Below, in pieces: positions 20,483-30,602 of a stretch of 64,000 nt of DNA. The notes beneath the pieces were generated by a model. It was given only the letters and a program-made list of their open reading frames with translations. It searched no databases and was not told the origin of the DNA. Position 1 is the first letter of the stretch. Each line of letters opens with the position of its first letter. This stretch comes from Citrobacter sp. MGH106 (GTDB lineage Bacteria > Pseudomonadota > Gammaproteobacteria > Enterobacterales > Enterobacteriaceae): assembly GCF_001037495.1 (NCBI RefSeq), contig NZ_KQ089822.1, positions 248,001 through 312,000 on the forward strand, read 5' to 3'. Both the position numbers and the translations under genes were made by a program.

Positions 20483-20618
20483 TAAAAAACAAGGCATTAT
20501 TTAGTTAACCTGGTTAGTTATCTGAATAAGAATGCTACCTGGTTTCATTAGCATTCATATTGATATGGCCGGAAAAGACTAAGATGTACTTAAAAAAGTA
20601 AAAAAATAACAAACGCAT

Positions 20619-20645
20619 TATATCTTCTCTGCTCTCTGCCGATAA
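20619..20645 (+). promoter_or_regulatory. Sigma-28 (FliA) promoter for the chemoreceptor
   Basis: GCCGATAA at 20638-20645 is an exact flagellar -10 element. TATA lies 15 bases upstream in place of the consensus TAAA. It ends 55 bases before the MCP start codon, which is typical of class 3 chemotaxis genes. Confidence 0.65.
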
Positions 20646-20700
20646 CAAGGGTAAGTCTCGCCTGATGGCGAATCCCCTCATCAACGGCAAGGAAATTATT

Positions 20701-22341
20701 ATGCGTTTGCTGAAAAACTTCACTATTCGTATTGTTATGTTGGCAATACTTGGACTTTTTTGCCTGCTCTGGTCGGGCGTGGGTTTATTCAGTCTCCATT
20801 CTTTATCAAAAATCTCAGAAGGGAATGATATTGATCGCCATCTGGTACAGCAGATGACGATTCTCAGCCAGGGAAACGATCAGTATTTCCGTTTTGTGAC
20901 GCGTTTAAGTCGGGCAATGGATGTCAAAATTAGCGGGGGAACACCTGATTTTGCTCCTGCCCAACAATCGCTGAATAACATGAGTAAAAAGCTTGAGGAG
21001 ATGAAGAAACTGTCTCCAGGGCCGATGGATCCGGAAATTGCTGCCGCAGTACTGGCGAAGTGGCAAGCACTGCTGGACAAAGGCGTGACCCCACAAATGC
21101 AGTTGGCGCAGCAGGGAACCCTCACGGCATGGTCAGAACATGCCAGTACCGTCACACCTGCACTGAGCCGTGAATTTGGCGCCAGCGCCGAGCGTTTTAA
21201 TACCACTGCGGGTGAGAGGCTGGATACGACACGTGTTATGGTTGACAGCAAGACGTCTATCATCCGGACGTTAATTATCACTGCCGTCATCCTGGGGATT
21301 GCAATCCTTATCTTTACCGACCGTTACCTCGTTTCAATGATGGTGAAGCCGCTGGCGCGTATTCGCCAACAGTTCCGTCAGATTGCGCAGGGCGATCTTA
21401 GTCATCCAATTGAAGAATTAGGGCGTAACTGCGTGGGCCAACTGGTGCCTTTACTGTCCGCGATGCAGGACAGCTTACGTGAAGCTGTGAGCACGATTCG
21501 TTCGGGAAGCGACAACATCTGGCGTGGGGCAACAGAAATATCCAGCGGCAATAATGATCTCTCTTCACGTACTGAAGAACAGGCAGCTGCGCTGGAAGAG
21601 ACCGCAGCCAGCATGGAACAGCTGACCGCAACGGTAAAACTGAACGCTGAAAACGCGCGCGAAGCCAGCCAGCTTGCCGACACTGCGACAGAAACGGCGG
21701 GTAAAGGTAGCACGTTAGTTTCGCAAGTGGTCGACACAATGGATGGTATTGCGGCCAGCTCGAAACAGATCGCTGAAATTACCTCAGTTATTAATAGTAT
21801 CGCCTTCCAGACGAACATTCTGGCGCTCAATGCTGCAGTCGAAGCTGCCAGAGCTGGCGAGCAGGGACGTGGTTTTGCGGTGGTCGCCGGTGAGGTTCGC
21901 AATCTCGCCAGTCGTAGTGCCGGGGCGGCGAAAGAGATAGAGACATTAATTGGCGAATCGGCGCGCCGTGTCGATCAGGGGGCTCGTCTGGTTAAAGAGA
22001 CTGGCTCGACGATGGAAGCAATTCTGCGCGGTGCGACCGAAGTGACCGTCATTATGAAACAAATCGCTTCTGCTTCTGAGGAACAGAATAAAGGTATTTC
22101 GCAGGTCAGCGTGGCGATTACGCAAATGGACAGCGTGACCCAGCAGAACGCCGCGCTGGTGGAACAGGTTTCTGCTGCGGCGGTTGCACTGGAGCGGCAG
22201 ACTGAAGAACTACAGCGCTCTGTACAGCAGTTCCGGCTTTCTGCAAATGATGTGCAATACGCTTCAACTAACACCGCTTCCTCTGCAGAAGAAAGCAGAA
22301 CACCTGCGACACCTAAAACGGACGAATGGGTGGCCTTTTAA
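20701..22341 (+). CDS. Methyl-accepting chemotaxis protein
   Basis: A transmembrane chemoreceptor (546 residues). Order: TM1 (about 9-31), a periplasmic four-helix ligand domain (about 32-190), TM2 (about 191-212), HAMP (about 213-265), then the cytoplasmic methylated coiled coil with the highly conserved hairpin tip ([20 protein letters not shown], about 362-381). The C-terminus EWVAF fits the xWxxF CheR/CheB docking pentapeptide. The periplasmic domain is not that of Tar/Tsr/Trg/Tap. It resembles the extra Salmonella receptors of the McpB/McpC type found near hyb, but the ligand is unknown. AAGGAA precedes this ATG; an in-frame upstream ATG is less likely. Confidence 0.93.
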   Translation: MRLLKNFTIRIVMLAILGLFCLLWSGVGLFSLHSLSKISEGNDIDRHLVQQMTILSQGNDQYFRFVTRLSRAMDVKISGGTPDFAPAQQSLNNMSKKLEEMKKLSPGPMDPEIAAAVLAKWQALLDKGVTPQMQLAQQGTLTAWSEHASTVTPALSREFGASAERFNTTAGERLDTTRVMVDSKTSIIRTLIITAVILGIAILIFTDRYLVSMMVKPLARIRQQFRQIAQGDLSHPIEELGRNCVGQLVPLLSAMQDSLREAVSTIRSGSDNIWRGATEISSGNNDLSSRTEEQAAALEETAASMEQLTATVKLNAENAREASQLADTATETAGKGSTLVSQVVDTMDGIAASSKQIAEITSVINSIAFQTNILALNAAVEAARAGEQGRGFAVVAGEVRNLASRSAGAAKEIETLIGESARRVDQGARLVKETGSTMEAILRGATEVTVIMKQIASASEEQNKGISQVSVAITQMDSVTQQNAALVEQVSAAAVALERQTEELQRSVQQFRLSANDVQYASTNTASSAEESRTPATPKTDEWVAF

Positions 22342-22386
22342 TCTGGCACAAAAAAGTGCGTGATACCTCTGGTCTTTGCTTAAAAA

Positions 22387-22414
22387 ATCGCTATATAATT
22401 TGTTATATAGCGAT
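22387..22414. promoter_or_regulatory. ModE-type operator upstream of yghW
   Basis: A perfect 12-base inverted repeat with a four-base loop, reading ATCGCTATATA-N6-TATATAGCGAT. This is essentially the ModE (molybdate-responsive regulator) consensus as I recall it. It contains TATAAT (22394-22399), so it could overlap a -10 element, and it ends directly before the yghW ribosome-binding site. Confidence 0.7.
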
Positions 22415-22426
22415 TGGAGAATATGC

Positions 22427-22714
22427 ATGGACAACCATTTTGGTAAGGGCCTGATGGCCGGGTTAAACGCCTCAAGTGCGGACAGTGCACGTAAAGTGGT
22501 TGGTTTTTGTGCTGACTATAAGCGCGGATTTGTGCTCGGTTTTTCGCATCGTATGTTTGAAAAAACGGGTGATCGACAGCTTAGCGCGTGGGAGGCGGGG
22601 ATCCTGACGCGTCGTTATGGACTGGATAAAGAGATGGTGATGGATTTCTTTAAAGAGAACCAGTCGAGTACAACAATTCGGTTTTTCATGGCCGGCTATC
22701 GGCTCGAAGCTTGA
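22427..22714 (+). CDS. yghW: DUF2623 family protein YghW
   Basis: A small cytoplasmic protein of unknown function (95 residues, the E. coli YghW length), with no signal or membrane segment. The frame is open 17 codons further upstream, but GGAG eight bases before the ATG at 22427 decides the start. It lies immediately upstream of hybO on the same strand, as in E. coli, with 190 bases between. The ModE-type palindrome in its leader suggests molybdate control. Confidence 0.92.
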   Translation: MDNHFGKGLMAGLNASSADSARKVVGFCADYKRGFVLGFSHRMFEKTGDRQLSAWEAGILTRRYGLDKEMVMDFFKENQSSTTIRFFMAGYRLEA

Positions 22715-22904
22715 TCCAAAAGGGGTATTATCTTGCTTTAATTAATTACACTATTGACCTACGCCTTCGTTTTGTTGCTCCGCCGAAGTATTATAATGCA
22801 CATAACCATATAAAAAGTGTGGTAAATGGCGCGCCGATCGCAATATGCAACATGCGAATGGTGCAAAATAAAAAGCCAGGTCTTCGCAACGGAATAACAA
22901 TAAA

Positions 22905-24023
22905 ATGACTGGAGATAATTCTCTCATCAATTCGAACGGCATCAATCGCCGTGATTTCATGAAGCTTTGTGCAGCACTGGCCGCTACCATGGGGCTCAGT
23001 AGCAAAGCCGCCGCAGAAATGGCAGAATCAGTTTCCCGTCCTCAGCGCCCGCCAGTTATCTGGATCGGTGCTCAGGAATGTACGGGTTGTACTGAATCTC
23101 TGCTTCGTGCGACACACCCTACAGTGGAAAACCTCGTCCTTGAGACAATCTCTCTGGAATACCATGAGGTGCTCTCCGCCGCCTTCGGCCATCAGGTTGA
23201 AGAGAATAAACATAACGCTCTGGAGAAGTACAAAGGGCAATATGTTTTGGTGGTAGATGGTTCTATCCCACTAAAAGATAATGGTATTTACTGCATGGTT
23301 GCCGGTGAGCCAATTGTGGATCACATCCGTAGAGCGGCAGAAGGTGCAGCAGCTATCATTGCTATCGGCTCTTGTGCCGCATGGGGTGGTGTTGCTGCCG
23401 CTGGCGTTAACCCAACGGGTGCCGTCGGTTTGCAAGAAGTTCTGCCAGGCAAAACCATCATCAATATCCCCGGCTGTCCGCCGAACCCGCATAACTTCCT
23501 CGCGACTGTCGCGCATATCATCACCTATGGCAAACCACCGAAGCTGGATGCGAAAAACCGTCCGACATTTGCCTACGGTCGTCTGATTCACGAGCATTGT
23601 GAACGTCGTCCGCACTTCGATGCTGGTCGCTTTGCCAAAGAGTTTGGCGATGAAGGTCACCGTGAAGGTTGGTGCCTCTACCATCTGGGCTGTAAAGGAC
23701 CAGAAACGTATGGCAACTGCTCAACATTGCAGTTCTGTGATGTTGGTGGCGTGTGGCCGGTGGCAATTGGTCACCCGTGCTACGGCTGTAACGAAGAGGG
23801 CATTGGTTTCCATAAAGGCATTCACCAGCTCGCCCATGTGGAAAACCAGACTCCGCGTTCTGAGAAGCCTGATGTCAACATAAAAGAAGGCGGCAACATT
23901 TCAGCCGGGGCTGTTGGGCTGCTTGGTGGCGTAGTAGGACTGGTTGCCGGCGTCAGCGTGATGGCGGTACGTGAACTGGGGCGTCAGCAAAAGAAAGATA
24001 ACGCTGACTCACGGGGAGAATAA
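22905..24023 (+). CDS. hybO: Hydrogenase-2 small subunit
   Basis: The Fe-S subunit of the membrane-bound uptake hydrogenase-2 (372 residues). The twin-arginine signal is INRRDF (residues 13-18), with a hydrophobic run following, so the HybO-HybC complex is exported folded. Cysteines for three Fe-S clusters are in place, including ECTGCTES at the proximal site and [10 protein letters not shown] near the C-terminus. A C-terminal hydrophobic helix (about 330-350) anchors it in the membrane. First gene of hybOABCDEFG. Confidence 0.98.
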   Translation: MTGDNSLINSNGINRRDFMKLCAALAATMGLSSKAAAEMAESVSRPQRPPVIWIGAQECTGCTESLLRATHPTVENLVLETISLEYHEVLSAAFGHQVEENKHNALEKYKGQYVLVVDGSIPLKDNGIYCMVAGEPIVDHIRRAAEGAAAIIAIGSCAAWGGVAAAGVNPTGAVGLQEVLPGKTIINIPGCPPNPHNFLATVAHIITYGKPPKLDAKNRPTFAYGRLIHEHCERRPHFDAGRFAKEFGDEGHREGWCLYHLGCKGPETYGNCSTLQFCDVGGVWPVAIGHPCYGCNEEGIGFHKGIHQLAHVENQTPRSEKPDVNIKEGGNISAGAVGLLGGVVGLVAGVSVMAVRELGRQQKKDNADSRGE

Positions 24024-24025
24024 CC

Positions 24026-25012
24026 GTGAACAGACGTAACTTTATTAAAGCAGCCTCCAGCGGAGCGTTGCTGTTGGGCGCTGCGCCGTCCGTCAGCCAT
24101 GCGGCTGCAGAAAACCGTCCGCCGATCCCGGGTTCTCTTGGGATGCTCTATGACTCGACGCTGTGCGTAGGCTGCCAGGCCTGTGTCACCAAGTGTCAGG
24201 ATATCAACTTCCCGGCGCGTAACCCGGAAGGCGAGCAAACCTGGTCGAACAACGACAAATTGTCACCGTATACCAACAACATCATTCAGGTGTGGCGTAG
24301 CGGAACAGGCGTTAACAAAGATCAGGAAGAGAACGGTTACGCATACATTAAGAAACAGTGTATGCACTGTGTCGATCCTAACTGTGTCTCTGTTTGCCCG
24401 GTCTCCGCGCTGAAAAAAGATCCGAAAACCGGCATTGTCCACTATGACAAAGATGTTTGTACCGGGTGTCGCTACTGCATGGTTGCTTGCCCGTACAATG
24501 TCCCTAAATACGACTACAACAACCCGTTTGGTGCTCTGCACAAGTGTGAGCTTTGTAACCAGAAAGGTGTTGAACGGCTGGACAAAGGTGGTTTACCGGG
24601 GTGTGTTGAAGTGTGTCCTGCTGGTGCCGTGATTTTTGGTACGCGTGAAGAGCTGATGGCTGAGGCGAAAAAACGTCTCGCGCTGAAGCCTGGCAGCGAA
24701 TACCACTATCCGCGTCAGACAGTGAAAGCCGGTGATACCTATCTGCATACGGTACCGAAGTACTACCCGCACCTGTACGGTGAAAAGGAAGGCGGCGGTA
24801 CGCAGGTTATGGTGCTGACCGGTGTTCCTTACGAAGATTTGGATCTGCCGAAACTGGATGATCTTTCAACCGGTGCGCGTTCCGAACATGTTCAACATTC
24901 CCTGTATAAGGGCATGATTTTACCCCTGGCTGCGCTGGCGGGCTTAACCGTGCTGGTTCGTCGTAACACGAAAAACGACCATCACGATGGAGGAGACGAT
25001 CATGAGTCATGA
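24026..25012 (+). CDS. hybA: Hydrogenase-2 ferredoxin-like subunit
   Basis: An electron-transfer subunit with four 4Fe-4S sites, 328 residues, starting at GTG two bases after the hybO stop. It has its own Tat signal (MNRRNF). Cysteine motifs run [39 protein letters not shown] and CELCNQKG...CVEVCP. A C-terminal hydrophobic helix (about 296-312) anchors it. It links HybO to HybB and the quinone pool. Confidence 0.98.
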   Translation: MNRRNFIKAASSGALLLGAAPSVSHAAAENRPPIPGSLGMLYDSTLCVGCQACVTKCQDINFPARNPEGEQTWSNNDKLSPYTNNIIQVWRSGTGVNKDQEENGYAYIKKQCMHCVDPNCVSVCPVSALKKDPKTGIVHYDKDVCTGCRYCMVACPYNVPKYDYNNPFGALHKCELCNQKGVERLDKGGLPGCVEVCPAGAVIFGTREELMAEAKKRLALKPGSEYHYPRQTVKAGDTYLHTVPKYYPHLYGEKEGGGTQVMVLTGVPYEDLDLPKLDDLSTGARSEHVQHSLYKGMILPLAALAGLTVLVRRNTKNDHHDGGDDHES

Positions 25013-26180
25013 TCCTAAACCGCTGGGCGGAAAAATAGTCAGCAAACCGGTCATTATTTTTGGGCCGTTAATCGTCCTGTGTATGCTCCTGATCGTGAAA
25101 CGTCTGGTCTTCGGATTGGGGTCTGTCTCCGATCTGAACGGCGGTTTCCCATGGGGTGTGTGGATCGCGTTTGACCTGTTGATCGGTACTGGCTTCGCGT
25201 GCGGCGGTTGGGCGCTGGCGTGGGCAGTATATGTTTTCAACAGAGGGCAATATCATCCGCTGGTTCGCCCGGCGCTACTGGCGAGCCTGTTTGGTTACTC
25301 GCTGGGTGGCCTGTCGATCACCATTGACGTAGGTCGCTACTGGAACCTGCCGTATTTCTACATTCCGGGCCACTTTAACGTGAACTCGGTACTGTTCGAA
25401 ACGGCGGTCTGTATGACCATCTATATCGGCATTATGGCGCTGGAATTTGCTCCGGCCTTGTTTGAGCGTCTGGGGTGGAAAGTCTCCCTCAAGCGTTTGA
25501 ACAAAGTGATGTTCTTTATTATCGCCCTCGGTGCGCTGCTGCCGACTATGCACCAGTCTTCAATGGGTTCATTGATGATTTCTGCAGGCTATAAGGTCCA
25601 TCCGCTATGGCAAGCTTATGAAATGTTGCCGCTTTTCTCTGTATTAACCGCCTTCATTATGGGCTTCTCGATCGTCATTTTTGAAGGCTCGTTGGTACAA
25701 GCCGGCCTGAAAGGTAACGGTCCGGACGAGAAAAGTTTGTTCATCAAGCTGACAAATACGATTAGCGTCCTGCTGGCGATATTCGTCGTCCTGCGCTTTG
25801 GCGAGTTGATCTATCGCGACAAATTGTCGTATGCGTTTGCAGGCGATCTTTACTCCGTGATGTTCTGGATTGAAGTCGTGCTGATGGTCTTCCCGCTGGT
25901 AGTCCTGCGCATCGCTAAGCTGCGTAATGACTCGCGTATGCTGTATATGTCTGCGCTGAGTGCATTGCTGGGCTGTGCGACATGGCGTTTGTCCTATTCG
26001 CTGGTGGCATTTAATCCTGGTGGTGGATACCACTACTTCCCGACATGGGAAGAACTGTTGATTTCTATTGGTTTTGTGGCTATTGAGATTTGTGCATACA
26101 TCGTACTCATTCGTCTACTGCCGATACTTCCTCCTTTAAAACAAAACGATCAAAATCGTCATGAGGCGAGCAAAGCATGA
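25002..26180 (+). CDS. hybB: Hydrogenase-2 integral membrane subunit
   Basis: An NrfD/PsrC-family quinone-reactive membrane protein (392 residues, about 10 hydrophobic helices) that couples H2 oxidation to menaquinone. The start at 25002 has GGAGG just upstream within hybA and overlaps the hybA stop by 11 bases; the frame opens five codons earlier. Ends in ATGA overlap with hybC. Confidence 0.97.
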   Translation: MSHDPKPLGGKIVSKPVIIFGPLIVLCMLLIVKRLVFGLGSVSDLNGGFPWGVWIAFDLLIGTGFACGGWALAWAVYVFNRGQYHPLVRPALLASLFGYSLGGLSITIDVGRYWNLPYFYIPGHFNVNSVLFETAVCMTIYIGIMALEFAPALFERLGWKVSLKRLNKVMFFIIALGALLPTMHQSSMGSLMISAGYKVHPLWQAYEMLPLFSVLTAFIMGFSIVIFEGSLVQAGLKGNGPDEKSLFIKLTNTISVLLAIFVVLRFGELIYRDKLSYAFAGDLYSVMFWIEVVLMVFPLVVLRIAKLRNDSRMLYMSALSALLGCATWRLSYSLVAFNPGGGYHYFPTWEELLISIGFVAIEICAYIVLIRLLPILPPLKQNDQNRHEASKA

Positions 26181-27880
26181 GCCAGAGAATTACTATTGAT
26201 CCGGTAACCCGTATTGAAGGCCATTTACGCATCGACTGCGAAATCGAAAATGGCGTGGTATCTAAAGCATGGGCGTCCGGTACCATGTGGCGCGGCATGG
26301 AAGAGATCGTGAAGAATCGCGATCCGCGCGATGCATGGATGATTGTGCAGCGTATTTGTGGTGTTTGCACCACGACTCACGCTATCTCTTCTGTGCGTGC
26401 AGCAGAAAGCGCACTGAACATTGATGTTCCCGTGAATGCACAGTACATCCGTAACATCATTCTGGCAGCGCACACCACGCATGACCATATCGTGCACTTC
26501 TACCAGCTGTCTGCGCTGGACTGGGTGGACATCACCTCTGCGCTGAAAGCCGATCCAGCGAAGGCCTCGGCGATGCTGAACGGTGTGTCGACCTGGCACC
26601 TGAACAGTGCGGAAGAGTTCACCAAGGTTCAGAACAAGATTAAAGACCTTGTTGCCAGCGGCCAGTTAGGTATTTTTGCTAATGGTTGCTGGGGCCACCC
26701 GGCGATGCAGTTACCGCCGGAAGTGAACCTGATTGCGGTCGCACACTACCTGCAGGCGCTGGAATGCCAGCGTGATGCAAACCGCGTCGTGGCGCTGCTG
26801 GGCGGTAAGACACCGCACATTCAGAACCTGGCGGTAGGCGGGGTTGCGAACCCAATTAACCTCGACGGTCTCGGCGTGTTGAACCTTGAACGCCTGATGT
26901 ACATCAAGTCCTTCATCGATAAGCTGAGCGACTTTGTTGAGCAGGTTTACAAGGTGGATACCGCTGTCATTGCGGCGTTCTATCCGGAGTGGTTGGAACG
27001 CGGTCAGGGTGCGGTTAACTATCTGAGCGCGCCGGAATTCCCGACTGACGGTAAAAACGGCAGCTTCCTGTTCCCGGGCGGTTACATCACCGATGCCGAT
27101 CTGTCGACCTATCGTCCGATCACCTCTCACTCTGATGAATACCTGATTAAAGGGATCCAGGAGAGTGCGAAACACGCGTGGTACAAAGACGAATCGCCGC
27201 AGGCACCGTGGGAAGGCACAACGGTTCCTGATTACACTGGCTGGTCAGATGATGGCAAATACTCCTGGGTTAAAGCACCGACCTTCTACGGTAAAACGGT
27301 TGAAGTGGGTCCGCTGGCCAACATGCTGTGTAAGCTGGCAGCGAAACGCGAATCTACCCATGCCAAGCTGAATGAAATCGTTGCAATCTATACGAAGCTG
27401 ACCGGTAAAACGATCGAAGTAGCGCAACTGCATTCCACGCTGGGCCGTATTATTGGCCGTACCGTTCACTGCTGTGAACTGCAGAACGTTCTGCAGGATC
27501 AGTACAATGCGCTGATCGTGAACATCGGTAAAGGCGACCACACAACCTTCGTGAAACCGGATATTCCGGCAACAGGCGAATTCAAAGGTGTTGGTTTCCT
27601 TGAAGCGCCGCGCGGTATGCTTTCTCACTGGATGGTGATTAAAGACGGCATTATCAGTAATTACCAGGCGGTAGTTCCGTCAACCTGGAACTCTGGCCCA
27701 CGTAACTTTAATGACGAAGTAGGGCCGTACGAGCGTTCGCTGGTAGGCACGCCAATCGCTGATCCAAACAAACCGCTGGAAGTGGTTCGTACCATTCACT
27801 CCTTCGACCCTTGTATGTCATGTGCGGTGCATGTGGTGGACGTTGACGGGAACGAAGTGGTCTCAGTTAAGGTTCTGTAA
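26177..27880 (+). CDS. hybC: Hydrogenase-2 large subunit (NiFe catalytic)
   Basis: The NiFe active-site subunit (567 residues). Nickel ligands are two CxxC pairs: RICGVCTTTH near residue 61 and DPCMSCAVH near the C-terminus. After that His comes a 15-residue tail (VVDVDGNEV...), the peptide that protease HybD removes once nickel is inserted. It lacks its own signal and is exported with HybO. Confidence 0.98.
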   Translation: MSQRITIDPVTRIEGHLRIDCEIENGVVSKAWASGTMWRGMEEIVKNRDPRDAWMIVQRICGVCTTTHAISSVRAAESALNIDVPVNAQYIRNIILAAHTTHDHIVHFYQLSALDWVDITSALKADPAKASAMLNGVSTWHLNSAEEFTKVQNKIKDLVASGQLGIFANGCWGHPAMQLPPEVNLIAVAHYLQALECQRDANRVVALLGGKTPHIQNLAVGGVANPINLDGLGVLNLERLMYIKSFIDKLSDFVEQVYKVDTAVIAAFYPEWLERGQGAVNYLSAPEFPTDGKNGSFLFPGGYITDADLSTYRPITSHSDEYLIKGIQESAKHAWYKDESPQAPWEGTTVPDYTGWSDDGKYSWVKAPTFYGKTVEVGPLANMLCKLAAKRESTHAKLNEIVAIYTKLTGKTIEVAQLHSTLGRIIGRTVHCCELQNVLQDQYNALIVNIGKGDHTTFVKPDIPATGEFKGVGFLEAPRGMLSHWMVIKDGIISNYQAVVPSTWNSGPRNFNDEVGPYERSLVGTPIADPNKPLEVVRTIHSFDPCMSCAVHVVDVDGNEVVSVKVL

Positions 27881-28374
27881 TGCGGATATTAGTCTTAGGG
27901 GTCGGCAATATTTTGCTGACCGACGAAGCCATCGGGGTACGTATCGTTGAGGCATTAGAACAACGATACATCCTGCCAGACTATGTTGACGTTCTGGATG
28001 GCGGTACGGCTGGGATGGAACTTCTCGGCGACATGGCGAACAGAGATCATCTGATCATTGCTGACGCCATTGTGTCGAGAAAAAACACGCCGGGAACCAT
28101 GATGGTCCTGCGGGATGAAGAGATTCCGGCGCTGTTTACCAACAAAATCTCACCGCACCAGCTTGGCCTGGCCGATGTTTTGTCGGCCCTGCGCTTTACC
28201 GGCGAGTTCCCGAAAAAACTGACTTTGGTTGGTGTTATTCCGGAATCGCTGGAGCCGCATATCGGTCTCACCCCGACGGTTGAAGCCATGGTTGAACCTG
28301 CTCTTGAGCAGGTTCTTGTTGCGCTGCGCGAATCGGGTGTGGCAGCGATCCCTCGGGAGACGGCCCATGGCTGA
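27880..28374 (+). CDS. hybD: Hydrogenase-2 maturation protease
   Basis: An endopeptidase that cleaves the C-terminal tail of pre-HybC (164 residues). The N-terminal VLGVGNILLTDEAIGVR motif carries the Ni-sensing Glu, with further metal ligands expected near VDVLDGGT and the SPHQ motif. It overlaps the hybC stop by one base. Confidence 0.97.
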   Translation: MRILVLGVGNILLTDEAIGVRIVEALEQRYILPDYVDVLDGGTAGMELLGDMANRDHLIIADAIVSRKNTPGTMMVLRDEEIPALFTNKISPHQLGLADVLSALRFTGEFPKKLTLVGVIPESLEPHIGLTPTVEAMVEPALEQVLVALRESGVAAIPRETAHG

Positions 28375-28855
28375 AGAGTTTTTGGGCTTTCAGGCGGCCC
28401 CGAAGGAGCAGATTCAGGCTGCGTTTGAAGAAGTAGCCCGACGTTCGATGCACGATCTTTCTTTCTTGCATCCGAATATGCCGGTGTATGTTTCTGATTT
28501 TTCGCTGTTTGAAGGGCAGTGGACGGGGTGTGTTATCACGCCCTGGATGCTCAGCGCACTGATTTTCCCGGGGCCAGACCAGGTCTGGCCCGTACGTAAG
28601 GTCAGTGAGAAAATCGGGCTGCGTCTGCCGTATGGCGAGATGACATTTACCGTTGGCGAACTTGATGGCGTATCGCAGTACTTTTCCTGTTCGTTGATGT
28701 CACCGCTTTCGCACAGCATGTCGGCACAAGAGGGTATCCGTCTGACTGACGATTGTGCACGAATGTTGTTATCGTTACCTGTTAGCGACCCGAATGCGCC
28801 GCAAATGGGACGTCGGGCACTGTTGTTGGGCCGCCGGAGTAGCGAAAATGCATGA
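28367..28855 (+). CDS. hybE: Hydrogenase-2 chaperone HybE
   Basis: A chaperone/Tat-proofreading protein for hydrogenase-2 (162 residues) that helps prevent export of immature HybO-HybC. The start at 28367 lies inside the hybD end (8-base overlap) with GGGAG upstream. The frame is open much further back, but that part is the hybD shadow. Confidence 0.95.
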   Translation: MAEEFLGFQAAPKEQIQAAFEEVARRSMHDLSFLHPNMPVYVSDFSLFEGQWTGCVITPWMLSALIFPGPDQVWPVRKVSEKIGLRLPYGEMTFTVGELDGVSQYFSCSLMSPLSHSMSAQEGIRLTDDCARMLLSLPVSDPNAPQMGRRALLLGRRSSENA

Positions 28856-29189
28856 GCTGTCTCTTTGCCAGAGCGCGGTTGAAATTATTCAACAGCAGGC
28901 AGAGCAGCACGATGTAAAACGTGTTACCGGCGTTTGGCTGGAAATTGGGGCGCTCTCGTGTGTTGAAGAGAGCGCCGTACGTTTCAGTTTTGACATCGTC
29001 TGCCAGGGCACGCTGGCGCAGGGATGTGAACTACACATTGATTACAAACCTGCTCAAGCCTGGTGCTGGGATTGCAGTCAGGTCGTGGAGGTCACCCAGC
29101 ATGATGCGCAGTGTCCACTCTGTCAGGGCGATCGTTTGCGGGTTGATGCCGGCGATTCACTGAAAGTTAAAAGTATAGAAGTCGAATAG
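28848..29189 (+). CDS. hybF: Hydrogenase nickel-insertion protein HybF (HypA type)
   Basis: A HypA-family nickel chaperone (113 residues). It begins MHELSL, where His2 is the nickel ligand, and carries the structural zinc site as two CxxC pairs, WCWDCSQ and CPLCQG. It overlaps hybE by eight bases. It works with HypB, encoded elsewhere. Confidence 0.96.
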   Translation: MHELSLCQSAVEIIQQQAEQHDVKRVTGVWLEIGALSCVEESAVRFSFDIVCQGTLAQGCELHIDYKPAQAWCWDCSQVVEVTQHDAQCPLCQGDRLRVDAGDSLKVKSIEVE

Positions 29190-29219
29190 CCCATAGGTTG
29201 CTATGGGGCGGAGTCAGAT

Positions 29220-29468
29220 ATGTGTATTGGAGTCCCGGGTCAGGTTCTGGCCGTTGGTGAGGATATTCACCAGCTTGCGCAGGTTGAAGTGTGCGGCATC
29301 AAACGCGATGTCAATATTGCCCTGATTTGTGAAGGTGATACTGCCGAGCTGGTTGGGCAATGGGTGCTGGTGCACGTAGGGTTCGCCATGAGCATCATTG
29401 ATGAAGATGAAGCTAAAGCCACGTTAGATGCACTTCGCCGTATGGAGTATGACGTCACCAGCGCGTGA
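29220..29468 (+). CDS. hybG: Hydrogenase maturation chaperone HybG (HypC type)
   Basis: A HypC-family chaperone (82 residues) that delivers the Fe(CN)2CO unit with HypD and holds the HybC precursor. The N-terminal MCIGVPG motif with the essential Cys2 is intact. Last gene of the hyb operon, followed by a REP palindrome. Confidence 0.97.
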   Translation: MCIGVPGQVLAVGEDIHQLAQVEVCGIKRDVNIALICEGDTAELVGQWVLVHVGFAMSIIDEDEAKATLDALRRMEYDVTSA

Positions 29469-29480
29469 CCACTTCTGAAA

Positions 29481-29511
29481 ATGCCGGATAGCGAACAGGC
29501 TAATCCGGCAT
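29481..29511. repeat. REP palindrome
   Basis: ATGCCGGAT and ATCCGGCAT are perfect inverted arms between the convergent hybG and yghU. It may also stabilise the 3' ends of both transcripts. Confidence 0.65.
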
Positions 29512-29517
29512 CTTATT

Positions 29518-30384
29518 TTAACCCTGACGTTTATCTTCGGTATTCGTGTCGAAGTCGCTGGCGTCATGGCGTTCATGCAACTGCTCGTTAAGCGGACCGT
29601 TAGTGCGGTTTACAATGCGACCACGCTTAACCGCCGGGCGTTTTGCAATCTCTTTTGCCCAGCGCTGAACATTTTTATAACTTCCCGCATCAAGGAATTC
29701 TGCCGCGTCATAGACGTTCCCCAAAACGACATTGCCAAACCATGGCCATACTGCCATATCGGCAATAGTGTACTCATCCCCTGCCACAAACTGATGATGC
29801 GCCAGCTGCTTATCCAGCACGTCGAGTAAACGCTTGGCTTCCATCGTAAAGCGATTGATCGCGTACTCAATTTTAATCGGTGCATAGTTATAGAAGTGTC
29901 CGAAACCACCGCCGAGGAAGGGCGCCGCTCCTTGTAGCCAGAACAACCAGTTCAGCGTTTCGGTACGTTTCGCCAGATCCTGCGGCAGGAAATAACCATA
30001 CTTTTCCGCCAGATAAAGCAGGATGGCGCCAGACTCAAACACGCGAACTGGCGGGTTTTGCGAATGATCGCGCAAAGCCGGGATCTTGGAGTTGGGATTC
30101 ACTTCCACAAAGCCGCTGGAAAACTGATCTCCATCGCCAATGCGGATAATCCATGCATCGTATTCCGCGCCCTTCACCCCTTGCGCCAGCAGTTCTTCCA
30201 GCATAATCGTGACTTTCTGACCGTTTGGCGTACCCAGCGAGTAAAGCTGCAATGGATGCTTGCCGACTGGCAGCGTTTTCTCGTGTGTGGCACCGGAAAC
30301 GGGGCGGTTAATATTGGCGAATGCGCCGCCGTTTGATTTATCCCACGTCCAGACTTTCGCGGGCTGATAAGTATTGTCTGACAT
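29518..30384 (-). CDS. yghU: Glutathione S-transferase-like disulfide-bond reductase YghU
   Basis: A Nu-class GST-like protein (288 residues) that binds two glutathiones and has disulfide-bond reductase and organic-peroxide activity. The thioredoxin-fold N-domain starts about residue 43 (LQLYSLGTPNGQKVTIMLEE), and the helical C-domain about 140. Family length. It is convergent with hybG, and its glutathione link fits the nearby gss gene. Confidence 0.95.
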   Translation of the reverse strand: MSDNTYQPAKVWTWDKSNGGAFANINRPVSGATHEKTLPVGKHPLQLYSLGTPNGQKVTIMLEELLAQGVKGAEYDAWIIRIGDGDQFSSGFVEVNPNSKIPALRDHSQNPPVRVFESGAILLYLAEKYGYFLPQDLAKRTETLNWLFWLQGAAPFLGGGFGHFYNYAPIKIEYAINRFTMEAKRLLDVLDKQLAHHQFVAGDEYTIADMAVWPWFGNVVLGNVYDAAEFLDAGSYKNVQRWAKEIAKRPAVKRGRIVNRTNGPLNEQLHERHDASDFDTNTEDKRQG

Positions 30385-30602
30385 GTTGACCTGCCTTCTG
30401 AGTGGTTGTGTTGAAGCAGTGTAGCAGTTAGGTAGAACTCAATTTAACAGATTGGGACTTTATGTCGCTTTGTGCTGAAAGGGGAAGATAAATATAACCC
30501 GTTCATTGTACTCAGACCGTACTCCATCAAGAGGAAATCAATGTAAGACGGAAATTGCTACCGTACTCACCATCAATCATTGGCGGTCAATAAGCAGTAA
30601 TA

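Noticed and set aside
30541..30546. ATG followed at once by TAA, preceded by GAGGAAAT, before the YdeP-like gene
   Set aside because: It looks like a minimal start-stop element, but chance is high and it lies about 56 bases from the gene start without other support.
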